A DNA stretch of 64,000 nucleotides from the NCBI RefSeq assembly GCF_004362515.1, contig NZ_SNXU01000001.1, positions 5,394,001-5,458,000 of the forward strand. Reading direction: 5' to 3'. Below are positions 28,483-36,925 of the stretch, piece by piece (the stretch's first letter is position 1; every line of letters starts with the position of its first letter). The notes beneath the pieces are model-generated. The model had not been told where the DNA came from, searched no databases, and worked only from the letters and a program-made list of their open reading frames with translations. Made by a program: the position numbers and the translations under genes. The stretch comes from Actinokineospora alba (lineage in GTDB: Bacteria; Actinomycetota; Actinomycetes; Mycobacteriales; Pseudonocardiaceae).

Positions 28483-29943
28483 ATGGAATTCGTCACCCTT
28501 CCGGATCGACGCGCGGCCCAGGATCCCCACGGACCCGCTGTCGCGGACAGGTCGGGATCACTTACGAACAGCGAACTGCTGGACGCTGTGGTGGTGGTCG
28601 CCCGTCGGCTCCATGCCCTGGGCATCGGCGCCGGTGACGTGGTCGCGGTGCGGCTGAACAACCGGATCGAGTTCGTGCTCCTGCTCTTCGCCGCCTGGCG
28701 GCTGGGGGCGGTCGTGACCCCGGTCAATCCGAGCCTGACCGAAGTGGAGGTCGCGCGGCAGTCGGCCGACTCCGGCGCCCGACTGCTCGTCGTCGAGGAC
28801 GAGTCGCCCGCGCCAAGCGGCGTGCCGACCCTCGGGGTGGGCGACCTGCACGACCCGGTGACCGGGCCGGATCCCGTTCCCCACGTCGACTCCTCGGCGC
28901 TGGCCCTGCTCATCTACACCTCCGGGACGACCGGGGTGCCGAAGGGGGTCATGCTCGACCACGCCAATCTCGACGCCATGACGGCGATGGGCCGACTCGC
29001 GCTGGAGGTCGGTCCCGCCGACCGGGGCCTGCTGATCCTGCCGTTGTTCCATGTCAACGGAATCGTCGTCAGTGTCCTCACGCCACTGCTCGCGGGCGCG
29101 AGTGTGTTCATCGCCGACCGGTTCCGCCCCAACACCTTCTTCGAACTCGTCGAAAGCGAGCGCCCGACGTTCTTCAGCGCGGTGCCGACCATCTACAGCA
29201 TGCTCGCGGCGCTCCCGGAGGACGTGCGACCCGACACCTCGTCGGTCCGCTTCGCCGTCTGCGGCGCCGCGCCCGCCGTAGCCCACCTGCTGGCCCGCTT
29301 CGAGGACCGGTACGGCTTTCCGATCGTCGAGGGGTACGGGCTCTCGGAGGCCACCTGCGGGTCGACCGTCAACCCGGTATCCGGTCTCCGCAAAGCAGGC
29401 ACGGTGGGGCTCCCGTTCCCCGGACAGGACCTCCGCATCATCGACGGAGCCGGGAACGAGCTGCCGCCAGGTGTCGATGGGCAGGTCGTGGTCCGCGGTC
29501 CCAATGTCATGCGCGGTTACCTGGGTCGCCCGGACGAAACCGCCGCTGTGATCATCGACGGCTGGCTGCACACCGGCGACGTCGGGCATCTCGACGCCGA
29601 CGGCTATCTGACCTTGGTCGGACGGTCCAAGGAGCTGATCATCCGTGGTGGCGAGAACATCTACCCCAAGGAGATCGAGGACGTGCTGGCCTCGGACCCC
29701 GCGGTGCTCGAGGCCGCGGTCATCGGCATGCCCGATGACACCTGGGGCGAAGTCGTCGTCGCGTTCGTGCAGGCCCGACCAGGCGCGACGATCGAGCTCG
29801 ACGGACTCAAGGCACGCTGCGCCACGAGCCTGAGCGGGTACAAGCGGCCCAAGTCGATCCACATCCTCGAGGCACTGCCGAAGAACGCCGTCGGCAAGCT
29901 CGACAAGAAGTCACTGCGCAACGCCCAGACCGTCGTCACGTAA
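28483..29943 (+). CDS. acyl-CoA synthetase (AMP-forming ligase)
   Basis: A 486-residue ANL-family ligase with Y-T-S-G-T-T-G-V-P-K-G, E-G-Y-G-L-S-E, W-L-H-T-G-D, the hinge G-R-S-K-E-L-I-I-R-G-G-E-N-I-Y-P and the catalytic K-N-A-V-G-K-L. It activates a carboxylic acid to its CoA thioester. A GAAAGG-type ribosome site precedes ATG 28483. As last gene of the plus-strand operon it should supply the CoA substrate for the hydratase; the set suggests breakdown of a lipid-like or alicyclic acid. Confidence 0.87.
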   Translation: MEFVTLPDRRAAQDPHGPAVADRSGSLTNSELLDAVVVVARRLHALGIGAGDVVAVRLNNRIEFVLLLFAAWRLGAVVTPVNPSLTEVEVARQSADSGARLLVVEDESPAPSGVPTLGVGDLHDPVTGPDPVPHVDSSALALLIYTSGTTGVPKGVMLDHANLDAMTAMGRLALEVGPADRGLLILPLFHVNGIVVSVLTPLLAGASVFIADRFRPNTFFELVESERPTFFSAVPTIYSMLAALPEDVRPDTSSVRFAVCGAAPAVAHLLARFEDRYGFPIVEGYGLSEATCGSTVNPVSGLRKAGTVGLPFPGQDLRIIDGAGNELPPGVDGQVVVRGPNVMRGYLGRPDETAAVIIDGWLHTGDVGHLDADGYLTLVGRSKELIIRGGENIYPKEIEDVLASDPAVLEAAVIGMPDDTWGEVVVAFVQARPGATIELDGLKARCATSLSGYKRPKSIHILEALPKNAVGKLDKKSLRNAQTVVT

Positions 29944-29966
29944 GTGGAATCGGAGGTGGCCCTGGT

Positions 29967-31205
29967 TCATCGTGCGGCGAGGGCCTCCACGGCAGGCTCG
30001 GCGCGCCCAGCCTTCCCGACGAGACCTCTCGCGGTGGCGAGCCACGCGATGCCCTGCAGCACACCGGCGACGGCGAACAGGGCCGCGGGCGCGAGCGCTG
30101 CCGCCATCCAGCCGCCGAGCAGGGCCGCGGGGAGGATCGCGGCGAAGGAGATCGCCCGGTTGACCGCGACCACGCGGCCCATGAAGGCGGCGTCGACGAC
30201 CTTCTGCCGGTAGGTGAACCAGCCGACGACGATCAGCGACGTCGCCGCACCGGCCACCGCCCAGGCCGGGGCGAGCACCAGGACGTTGGTGGACACCGCG
30301 GGCAGCGCCAGCGCGACCGCCAGCGCACCCATGCCCGCCGACAGCAGCGCGCCCTCGCTGAAGCGGCCCAGCAGCCGCGGCACGAAGGCGGCGCCCACGA
30401 CGGCGCCCGCGCCCTGCGCGGCGACGGTGATGCCGAGCACGAAGGTGCTCTGGTTGGTGGCCTCGGTGACGACGTAGACGAGGTTCGCCTCCACGCAGTG
30501 CACCGCGAAGTTGGTGACGGTCAGCAGGATGGTGCCGGACCGCAGCACCGGGTCGGCGAACAGCAGCCGGAACCCGGTCAGCAGGTCCGGGCCCATGCCG
30601 CGCAGCGCCTTCGCCAGCGGAGCGTGTGCGCGCACCACCGCGCCTGCCTTGCTGGTCAGCAGGACAAGAACAGCCGACAGGATGAACGACACGGCGTTGA
30701 CGGCGCTGGCCACCGCGGGACCGAGGAACGCGACCACACCGACACCGGCGATCGGGCCGAGCATGTTCAGCAGACTCTCCGAACCCTGCACCCACGCGTT
30801 CATCACCGGCCTGCGCGGCGGCGCGACCCGGTCGACCAGGAAGCCCTGGAACGCGGGGAAGTACAGCGGCCGCATGCAGGCCAGCAGGAACGCCGAGACG
30901 TACACCGCGGCCAGCGGTGGCTGCTCGAGCAGGCACAGTAGCGCGATGCCGCCGATGACGACCGAGGAGGCCAGGTCGCAGCCGATCATCAGCCGCCTGC
31001 GGTCGGCCCGGTCGGCGACGACGCCGCTGAACAGGCCGACCAACACGTACGGCACGAACTCCAAGGCGTAGGTGAACGCGGCCAGCAGCGCCGAGCCGGT
31101 CAGCTGCAGCACGAGCAGCGGCAGCGCGAAGCGGAACACCCAGTCCCCGGTGGTGGAGACGATGAACGCCGCCCGCAGCAGGTATTCGTCGCGGCGCTCA
31201 GACAC
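29967..31205 (-). CDS. MFS transporter of the second biosynthetic segment
   Basis: A 412-residue transporter with about 12 hydrophobic segments and an N-terminal V-V-A-D-R-A-D-R-R-R motif, resembling siderophore/peptide exporters such as the EntS type. The GTG start at 31205 overlaps the stop of the stand-alone condensation gene, so it is co-translated with the A-PCP-C genes. That coupling supports export of the assembled peptide, but the direction cannot be proven from sequence. Confidence 0.85.
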   Translation of the reverse strand: MSERRDEYLLRAAFIVSTTGDWVFRFALPLLVLQLTGSALLAAFTYALEFVPYVLVGLFSGVVADRADRRRLMIGCDLASSVVIGGIALLCLLEQPPLAAVYVSAFLLACMRPLYFPAFQGFLVDRVAPPRRPVMNAWVQGSESLLNMLGPIAGVGVVAFLGPAVASAVNAVSFILSAVLVLLTSKAGAVVRAHAPLAKALRGMGPDLLTGFRLLFADPVLRSGTILLTVTNFAVHCVEANLVYVVTEATNQSTFVLGITVAAQGAGAVVGAAFVPRLLGRFSEGALLSAGMGALAVALALPAVSTNVLVLAPAWAVAGAATSLIVVGWFTYRQKVVDAAFMGRVVAVNRAISFAAILPAALLGGWMAAALAPAALFAVAGVLQGIAWLATARGLVGKAGRAEPAVEALAAR

Positions 31206-32523
31206 GGTCGCGGTCCCGTTCGATGGGCAGTAGCGGGTCGGCGGCAGCGGCGGCGAGCAAAGCGGAGACAGCGTCGAGCAGCCCGGTGACGAACTCGGCC
31301 GAGAGCCGGTCGGCCTGGTAGTACGCCGAGAGGCGCAGTTCGTCGTCCCCGGCCTCGCCGACGACCATGAGTTCGCTGCGCGGCCGGAAGCCCTCGTCGG
31401 ACAGCGGGAACGTCGCCGTCGTCGCCGGGGCGAGGTCGAGCCCGCCGCCGTGCACCTGGGCGTAGAGCATGTTGAGCACCACCCCGATCGGGGCGTCGGG
31501 GTCGGCGTACTCGTCGGGGTTGAACGTCTTCACCAGTTCGGCGAAGGGCACCGCGCCGTTGTCCTGCGCGTCGAGGCTGCCCGCGCGGACCCGGCGCAGT
31601 GCGTCGCGGAAGGTCTCCGCCCCGGCCAGGTCGGTGCGCACCACCAGCAGTTCGGCCAGCGGAGCCACCAGGTTCTCCCGGTCGACTGTCTCGCGGTTGT
31701 AGACGTTGACCGCCACGGACTGCTGGTCGGCCGCCGTGCGTTCGCGCAGTGCGAGCTGCAGCGCGCACAGCACCAGCATGAACAGGGTGACCCGCTCGCG
31801 GGCGGCGAAGCGACGGACGTCGGCGACGAGGTCGGCGGGCAGGGTGCGGGTGGCGTAGCCGCCTTCCGCGGGCAGTCCGGCGGGCAGCTTGGGCACGTCG
31901 AGCCGGGGGATGGCCCCGGTCTCGGCGAGCTGTTCGCGCCAGAACGCCATCATGCGCTGCCCGTCGGGACCGGCGAGCAGGTCGGCCTGGGCGCGCACGT
32001 AGTCCTCGTAGGTGTAGCCCAACTCGGGAACGTCCGGAACCTCTCCGGCTCCGATCGCGCGGTAGATGGCGGAAAGCTCGTCCATCAGGACACCGCGGGC
32101 CCAGGCGTCGACGACGAGGTGGTCGAAGACCAGCACCACGAAGTTGTCGTCGTCGGCGACGCGCACCACGCTGACCCGCAGCCGCTCCGGCTGGTCGGCG
32201 GGCAGCGGCCGGTCGGCCTCGGCGCGCACGGTCTCGATGGCAGCGGCCTCGTCGCCCGCGTCGAACAGGACACTGTGGACGGTCCGGTGCGGGTACACGG
32301 TCTGGCCGTAGGCGCCGTCGGGGAAGCTGGCCCGCAGCGCCGCGTGCCGGGCGGTGAGGACCGCGAGGGCCTGGTCCAGCACGGCGAGGTCCAGCGGGCC
32401 GGTGACCCGGTACGCCTGGGCGATGGTGCGAACCGACGGCACGCCCATGGCGCGGCAGCGCTGGTCCATCAGCAGCCTGCCTTCCTGATAGCTCAGGGTG
32501 GGAAGGGCCAGTGGGGTGGACAC
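31198..32523 (-). CDS. stand-alone NRPS condensation domain protein
   Basis: A 441-residue C-domain protein without A or PCP. The active-site motif reads D-H-L-V-V-D-A: the second (catalytic) His and the Asp are kept, while the first His and the Gly differ from H-H-x-x-x-D-G. The rest of the fold is recognisable (R-H-A-A-L-R-A-S-F; F-A-E-L-V-K). GTG 32523 has AGGAG 7 bases upstream. Placed after the free A and PCP genes it would complete a fully split NRPS module, joining the PCP-bound residue to another chain or releasing the chain. Confidence 0.82.
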   Translation of the reverse strand: MSTPLALPTLSYQEGRLLMDQRCRAMGVPSVRTIAQAYRVTGPLDLAVLDQALAVLTARHAALRASFPDGAYGQTVYPHRTVHSVLFDAGDEAAAIETVRAEADRPLPADQPERLRVSVVRVADDDNFVVLVFDHLVVDAWARGVLMDELSAIYRAIGAGEVPDVPELGYTYEDYVRAQADLLAGPDGQRMMAFWREQLAETGAIPRLDVPKLPAGLPAEGGYATRTLPADLVADVRRFAARERVTLFMLVLCALQLALRERTAADQQSVAVNVYNRETVDRENLVAPLAELLVVRTDLAGAETFRDALRRVRAGSLDAQDNGAVPFAELVKTFNPDEYADPDAPIGVVLNMLYAQVHGGGLDLAPATTATFPLSDEGFRPRSELMVVGEAGDDELRLSAYYQADRLSAEFVTGLLDAVSALLAAAAADPLLPIERDRDRV

Positions 32524-32566
32524 GTCGGGCTCCTAGGTTGATGCGGGAGTGCGGGTGGTGATCGGG

Positions 32567-32800
32567 TCAGCCGGCCACGGCGAGGCGCTGCTCGACGAGG
32601 TCGGCGAACTCGGCGAACTCGGCGTAGTCGAGGACTTCGCGCATGGACACGCGGACGCCCAGGGCGCCCTCCAGTCGGGCGACCATCTGCGTCGCGAGCA
32701 GCGAGTGCCCGCCCAGCAGGAAGAAGTCGGACTCCTCGTCGACCGGGGTGGCCAGCACGTCGCTCCAGATCTGGGCGACCGTCTCGCGGGTGGTGCTCAT
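32567..32800 (-). CDS. free-standing peptidyl carrier protein
   Basis: A 77-residue PCP with L-L-G-G-H-S-L-L-A-T near residue 30 as the phosphopantetheine site. Its ATG overlaps the stop of the stand-alone A gene (ATGA), making the A protein its obvious loader. The C-domain gene follows after 43 bases. Confidence 0.88.
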   Translation of the reverse strand: MSTTRETVAQIWSDVLATPVDEESDFFLLGGHSLLATQMVARLEGALGVRVSMREVLDYAEFAEFADLVEQRLAVAG

Positions 32801-34689
32801 GAGGTCTCGCTTTCCCCGGCGCGAAGCCGGACTCGGTCGACCTTGCCGTTGGCGGTCAACGGAAGGCTCTCGGTGAGGACATAGCGGGCGGGCACCAGGT
32901 AGGCGGGCAGCGCGGTGCGCAGCCCGTTGCGGACCTCACGGGCCAGCCGCGGCCCGTCGCCCACCAGATAGGCGACAAGTCGCTTGCCGCCCAGGGGGTC
33001 GGTCTCCGCCATGACGCAGGTGCCGCGGACCCCGGGCTGGGCCAGGATCGCCTGCTCGACCTCGCCGAGTTCGATCCGGTGGCCGTTGATCTTGACCTGG
33101 CCGTCCTCGCGGCCGAGGAACTCCAGCACGCCGTCGTCGGTGAAGCGCGCCAGGTCGCCGGTGCGGTAGCAGCGCACACCGCGCAGCAACCCGGTGTCCG
33201 GGGTGGGGAACTTCTCCTCGGTCTGCTCGGGTTTGCCGAGGTAGCCCAGCGCGAGACCGTCACCGGCGGCCCACAGCTCACCCGCGACGCCCGGGGGCAC
33301 GGGCTGTCCGCCGCGGTCGACCAGGTACACGCTGGTGTTCGCGATCGGCGTGCCGATGGGGACCGTGGCCGTGCCGGGCGGCAGCGGCGCGCTCAGCGGG
33401 TGGCAGCAGGTGAACGTCGTGTTCTCGGTCGGGCCGTAGCCGTTGACCACGGTCAGGTCGGGGTGGCGGGACAGCAGGGCGCTGACGGCGTGCGGCGAGA
33501 CCACGTCGCCGCCGGTGAACAGGGCGCGCACGCCCTTGAAGCAGTCCGGTTCGTGTTCGGCGAGCTGGTGGAACAGGCCCGCGGTCAGCCACAGCACGGT
33601 GATCCTGCCCGCGGTGATCACCTCGGCCAGTTCGCGCAGAGTCGGTGGGCCCGGCGGCGCGATCTCCAGGCGGGCGCCGTTGGCCAGTGCCCCCCAGACC
33701 TCCAGCAGCGAGGCGTCGAACGTCGCGGGGGCCAGGTGCAGCACGACGTCGTCCGGCCCGATACCGATGCGCGGGTCGTGGACGAGCCTGCTGATGCCGC
33801 GGTGGGTGAGCAGCACGCCCTTGGGGGCGCCGGTCGTTCCCGAGGTGTACATCAGGGCCGCGACGTCGGGCGTCGCCTGCTGCCGATCGCGGGCGGTGAC
33901 CGAGTCGCAGTCCTCGGACGCCACGGCCGTGCCGACCGGCACCAGACCGGCCAGTTCGCGAGAGGTCAGGGTGAGGACGACACCCGGCTCTTCGAGCATC
34001 AGCCGCAGGCGGGGCGCCGGGTAGGCCGGGTCCAGCGGAACCGCTGTCGCGCCCGCCATCGCCACCGCCACGGTCGCCAGTACCGAGTCGGGACCGCGGT
34101 CGAACAGGATTCCCACCGGGTCTCCGGGACGGACACCGCGGTCGATCAACTCGCCTGCCATCGACGTCGCCCGGTGCAGCGCGTCGCGGAAGGTCATCGT
34201 GGTGTCCCCTGTGGACAGAGCCACCGCGTCGGGCTGCCGGTGCGCCCAGTCGGCGAACTTCTCGTGCGCCGGTCCGTCCAGGGTGATCTGTTCCCCCGCA
34301 GACCACGCCACCAGCCGAGACCAATCGTCGTCACCGATGGCGTCGATGACGCCCAGCGGCCGGTACGGCTCGGCGAGGGCTCGGGCGGCGAACGCCGAGG
34401 CCTGGCCGACCACAGCATGAGCCACGTCCGCGGGCACGTCCCGCAGGACCGCGTCCGCGCCACCGTCCGGCAGCAGACGGACCGTCACGGCGGGTTCGGG
34501 TGCGGCGACCGCGGCGATGCCAGTGGCCAGCGACGGGTCATCGGTCCGGGTGAAGCGGGCTGTCAGTGCGGCGCAGGCGCGCGCCAGCAGCAACTCCGGG
34601 GCGAGGTCCACATCGGACGCCACCCGCACCGCCGTGGCGACAACGCCCGCGTCCAGCGGCACGGTGAGAGAACTCACGCTGTCCGGCAT
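32797..34689 (-). CDS. stand-alone NRPS adenylation protein, valine-type pocket
   Basis: A 630-residue protein: about 135 residues of uncharacterised N-terminal sequence, then a full A domain (M-Y-T-S-G-T-T-G, F-D-A-S-L-L-E, G-Y-G-P-T-E-N-T-T-F, Y-R-T-G-D, terminal N-G-K-V). The pocket read by eye, D-A-L-W-F-G-G-T-F, is the same as in the PCP-C-A-PCP protein, so the same branched amino acid is expected at both steps. No carrier is attached; the next gene supplies one. A GGGAGGG ribosome site precedes ATG 34689. Its N-terminal extension parallels the one on the serine-type A protein. Confidence 0.88.
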   Translation of the reverse strand: MPDSVSSLTVPLDAGVVATAVRVASDVDLAPELLLARACAALTARFTRTDDPSLATGIAAVAAPEPAVTVRLLPDGGADAVLRDVPADVAHAVVGQASAFAARALAEPYRPLGVIDAIGDDDWSRLVAWSAGEQITLDGPAHEKFADWAHRQPDAVALSTGDTTMTFRDALHRATSMAGELIDRGVRPGDPVGILFDRGPDSVLATVAVAMAGATAVPLDPAYPAPRLRLMLEEPGVVLTLTSRELAGLVPVGTAVASEDCDSVTARDRQQATPDVAALMYTSGTTGAPKGVLLTHRGISRLVHDPRIGIGPDDVVLHLAPATFDASLLEVWGALANGARLEIAPPGPPTLRELAEVITAGRITVLWLTAGLFHQLAEHEPDCFKGVRALFTGGDVVSPHAVSALLSRHPDLTVVNGYGPTENTTFTCCHPLSAPLPPGTATVPIGTPIANTSVYLVDRGGQPVPPGVAGELWAAGDGLALGYLGKPEQTEEKFPTPDTGLLRGVRCYRTGDLARFTDDGVLEFLGREDGQVKINGHRIELGEVEQAILAQPGVRGTCVMAETDPLGGKRLVAYLVGDGPRLAREVRNGLRTALPAYLVPARYVLTESLPLTANGKVDRVRLRAGESETS

Positions 34690-34754
34690 CCGACCATCCC
34701 TCCCTTATGCTTGCGGGCCGTCACCAGGCCCCGACGAGAGACCGCGCCGAACCC

Positions 34755-35486
34755 ATGAGCACCTTGATCGTCTTCGACATCGACGGAACGCTGCTGCGCA
34801 GTGTGGCCCCGCACCAGGAGGCCTTCATCGGCGCGCTGCGGGACAGCGGTCTCGACGACATCGACTCGGCCTGGGGCGGCTACGCGCACCACACCGACTC
34901 GTGGATCTTCCGCGAGGTGTTCCGCCGCAACACCGGCGCGCTGCCGACCGAGGCGCAGACCCAGTTCTTCAGCGACCGCCTGCACGAGCGGTTCGTGGCC
35001 GGTACCGAGCGCGACGGCGTGGCGCAGATCCCCGGCGCGGCCGCGTTCCTGCGCAAGCTCGCCGAGTCCCCGGAGTACACCGTCGCCTTCGCCACGGGCG
35101 GCATGCGCGAGGTCACGGCCGTCAAGCTCGCGCCGCTCGACGCGGTGGGGCCGGTGGCCACGGCCAGCGAGCACACGTTCCGTGAGCACGTCGTGCGCGA
35201 GGCGATCCACCAGGCGGGCGGCCCCTTCGACCGGGTCGTCGCCGTGGGCGACGGGCCGTGGGACGTGCGGGCCGCGGTCGCCACCGGCAGCCAGTTCATC
35301 GGCATCGGCGAGACGGTCGCGCCGTTCGGCGACTGGTTCCCGACGACGCACCTGTTCACCTCGTTCGACGACGTCGATCCCGCCGCCGACTTCACCCTGA
35401 CCCCGCCCCCCGGCCAGGTCACCGCGGATCCCGACACCGACGACATCTTCGCCGCCCGCCCCCTCGCGTGCCGCTGCTGGGCCTGA
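34755..35486 (+). CDS. HAD-superfamily phosphatase-like protein
   Basis: A 243-residue HAD protein with motif I D-I-D-G-T-L-L near the N-terminus, motif II in F-A-T-G-G and motif IV in V-G-D-G-P-W-D. It is divergent from the A gene and inserted, on the opposite strand, between the two minus-strand biosynthetic groups. Start ATG 34755 places the DxDGT motif at residues 8-12, as usual. Substrate unknown; a role in sugar-phosphate or phosphoglycerate chemistry linked to the FkbH gene is possible but unproven. Confidence 0.8.
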   Translation: MSTLIVFDIDGTLLRSVAPHQEAFIGALRDSGLDDIDSAWGGYAHHTDSWIFREVFRRNTGALPTEAQTQFFSDRLHERFVAGTERDGVAQIPGAAAFLRKLAESPEYTVAFATGGMREVTAVKLAPLDAVGPVATASEHTFREHVVREAIHQAGGPFDRVVAVGDGPWDVRAAVATGSQFIGIGETVAPFGDWFPTTHLFTSFDDVDPAADFTLTPPPGQVTADPDTDDIFAARPLACRCWA

Positions 35487-35494
35487 GCACGCGC

Positions 35495-36925
35495 TCATCG
35501 CGGCACCAGCTCTTCGACAATCGCGCACAGCCGGTCGAACCGGCCCGCCGAGGCCAGTTCCGCCGCGGGCAGCCGGATTCCGAACTCCGCTTCCACGGCG
35601 AGCACGATCTGGATCTGGCGCAGCGAGTCCCACCCCGCGGTGAGCCCGACGCCGCCGCCGCGGACGTCCGCGTCGGACGGCAGGCCGAGCACGCCGCGCA
35701 CCACGGCGGCGAGCCTGCCCCCGCGATCCGAACCGGCGGGCACCTGGGTCTCGGTGGACACAGTGGACGTGGCGGCCGCGGCGGGAACCGGTCCCGGCAT
35801 CGCCGCCCCGTCGAGCGCGAAGCGGGTGGCTCCCTCCGGGGTCAGCCAGACCCGCCCGGCGGGCGCGTCGAGGTCGGCCAGCTCCGCGACGACGGCGTCG
35901 GCGACTTCCTCCGGCATCAACCCGAGCAGACCGCGCGGCCGCACCTCGGCGGAGTACCGGCCCGAGACGAACCCTGGTTCGATCACGACGGCCCGCACTC
36001 CGCAGCCGCCGTAGTGCCGATCAAGGCCACTGAGGACGGTGGCCGCGGCGGCCTTGGCCGCGACGTAGTCCGACCAGCCACGAGGGTGGTAGCGGCTGGC
36101 CTCTGAGCCGATGAGCACCACACCGCCGCGCTGCCTGAGCAGCATCCCGTCCAGTGCCGCGTCGGCGAGGTCGCGCAGCGCGGCGTACCCGACCTCCAGG
36201 TGGTCGCCGTGGCCCGCGGCCAACGGCGGCGCGGCGGCGTGCACGAGAGCGGTGGGGGACAGGGCGGCCACGCGCTTGGCCGCGTCGACCCGATCGGCGG
36301 CGACGCCGAGATCGGCGGTGATCAGCTCGACCCGCGCGCCGAGGTCACGGCACCGGGCGGCGAGGTCGTCGCCGGCGGACGCGCGGCACACCAGTGCCAG
36401 ATCCCAGCCCGCGCCTGCCAGCGCACGGGCCACAGCCGAGCCGATGTCTCCCGCCGCGCCGGTGACGACAGCGACCTGGCGAGCGGACGCGGGCAGCAGC
36501 GTGCCGCCGGTGGTGTCGTCGGGACGCGGCCGCGGCACCGTGAGCGTGGTCGTGACCTCGCCATCGAGCACGGCGTCACGGTCCTGGTAAGCCAGCACCC
36601 GGCAGGTCAGGGTGCCGGTCGCCGCGCCGACCGAGCGCACGCGCAGCGAGTACACGACCTCCCGGTCGAAGGCGACGGCCCGCACCGGGCGGAACGCGGT
36701 GTCCAGGATGACCGCGCCCGGGCCGGGGATGACCATCCCGATCAGCGCCGAGACCGGGCCGAGAACCATCGCCAGGGGGACGATCGGCGCCCCGAACTCA
36801 GTCTCCGCCGCGTGCGCCGGATCGTGGTGGATCGGGTTGTGGTCGCCGGTCACCGCCGCGAACGCGGCGAACTCGTCGCCGGTGAAGGTGTGGCGGCTGC
36901 ACGCCACGTCGCCGACGTCATACAT
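35495..36925 (-). CDS. MaoC-like dehydratase/SDR/ACP tridomain protein
   Basis: A 476-residue fusion. Residues 1-135 are a hot-dog MaoC-like hydratase with the catalytic loop T-G-D-H-N-P-I-H-H near 27-35. Residues about 148-385 are an SDR/ketoreductase with V-T-G-A-A-G-D-I-G-S and Y-V-A-A-K (Tyr near 287). The C-terminal 75 residues are a carrier domain with the attachment Ser near 434 in G-W-D-S-L. ATG 36925 has a GGAGAG ribosome site and overlaps the FkbH gene by 8 bases. An ACP joined to a reductase and a dehydratase, next to a glyceryl-loading enzyme, suggests on-carrier processing of a C3 unit or a beta-keto/hydroxy intermediate. Confidence 0.85.
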   Translation of the reverse strand: MYDVGDVACSRHTFTGDEFAAFAAVTGDHNPIHHDPAHAAETEFGAPIVPLAMVLGPVSALIGMVIPGPGAVILDTAFRPVRAVAFDREVVYSLRVRSVGAATGTLTCRVLAYQDRDAVLDGEVTTTLTVPRPRPDDTTGGTLLPASARQVAVVTGAAGDIGSAVARALAGAGWDLALVCRASAGDDLAARCRDLGARVELITADLGVAADRVDAAKRVAALSPTALVHAAAPPLAAGHGDHLEVGYAALRDLADAALDGMLLRQRGGVVLIGSEASRYHPRGWSDYVAAKAAAATVLSGLDRHYGGCGVRAVVIEPGFVSGRYSAEVRPRGLLGLMPEEVADAVVAELADLDAPAGRVWLTPEGATRFALDGAAMPGPVPAAAATSTVSTETQVPAGSDRGGRLAAVVRGVLGLPSDADVRGGGVGLTAGWDSLRQIQIVLAVEAEFGIRLPAAELASAGRFDRLCAIVEELVPR

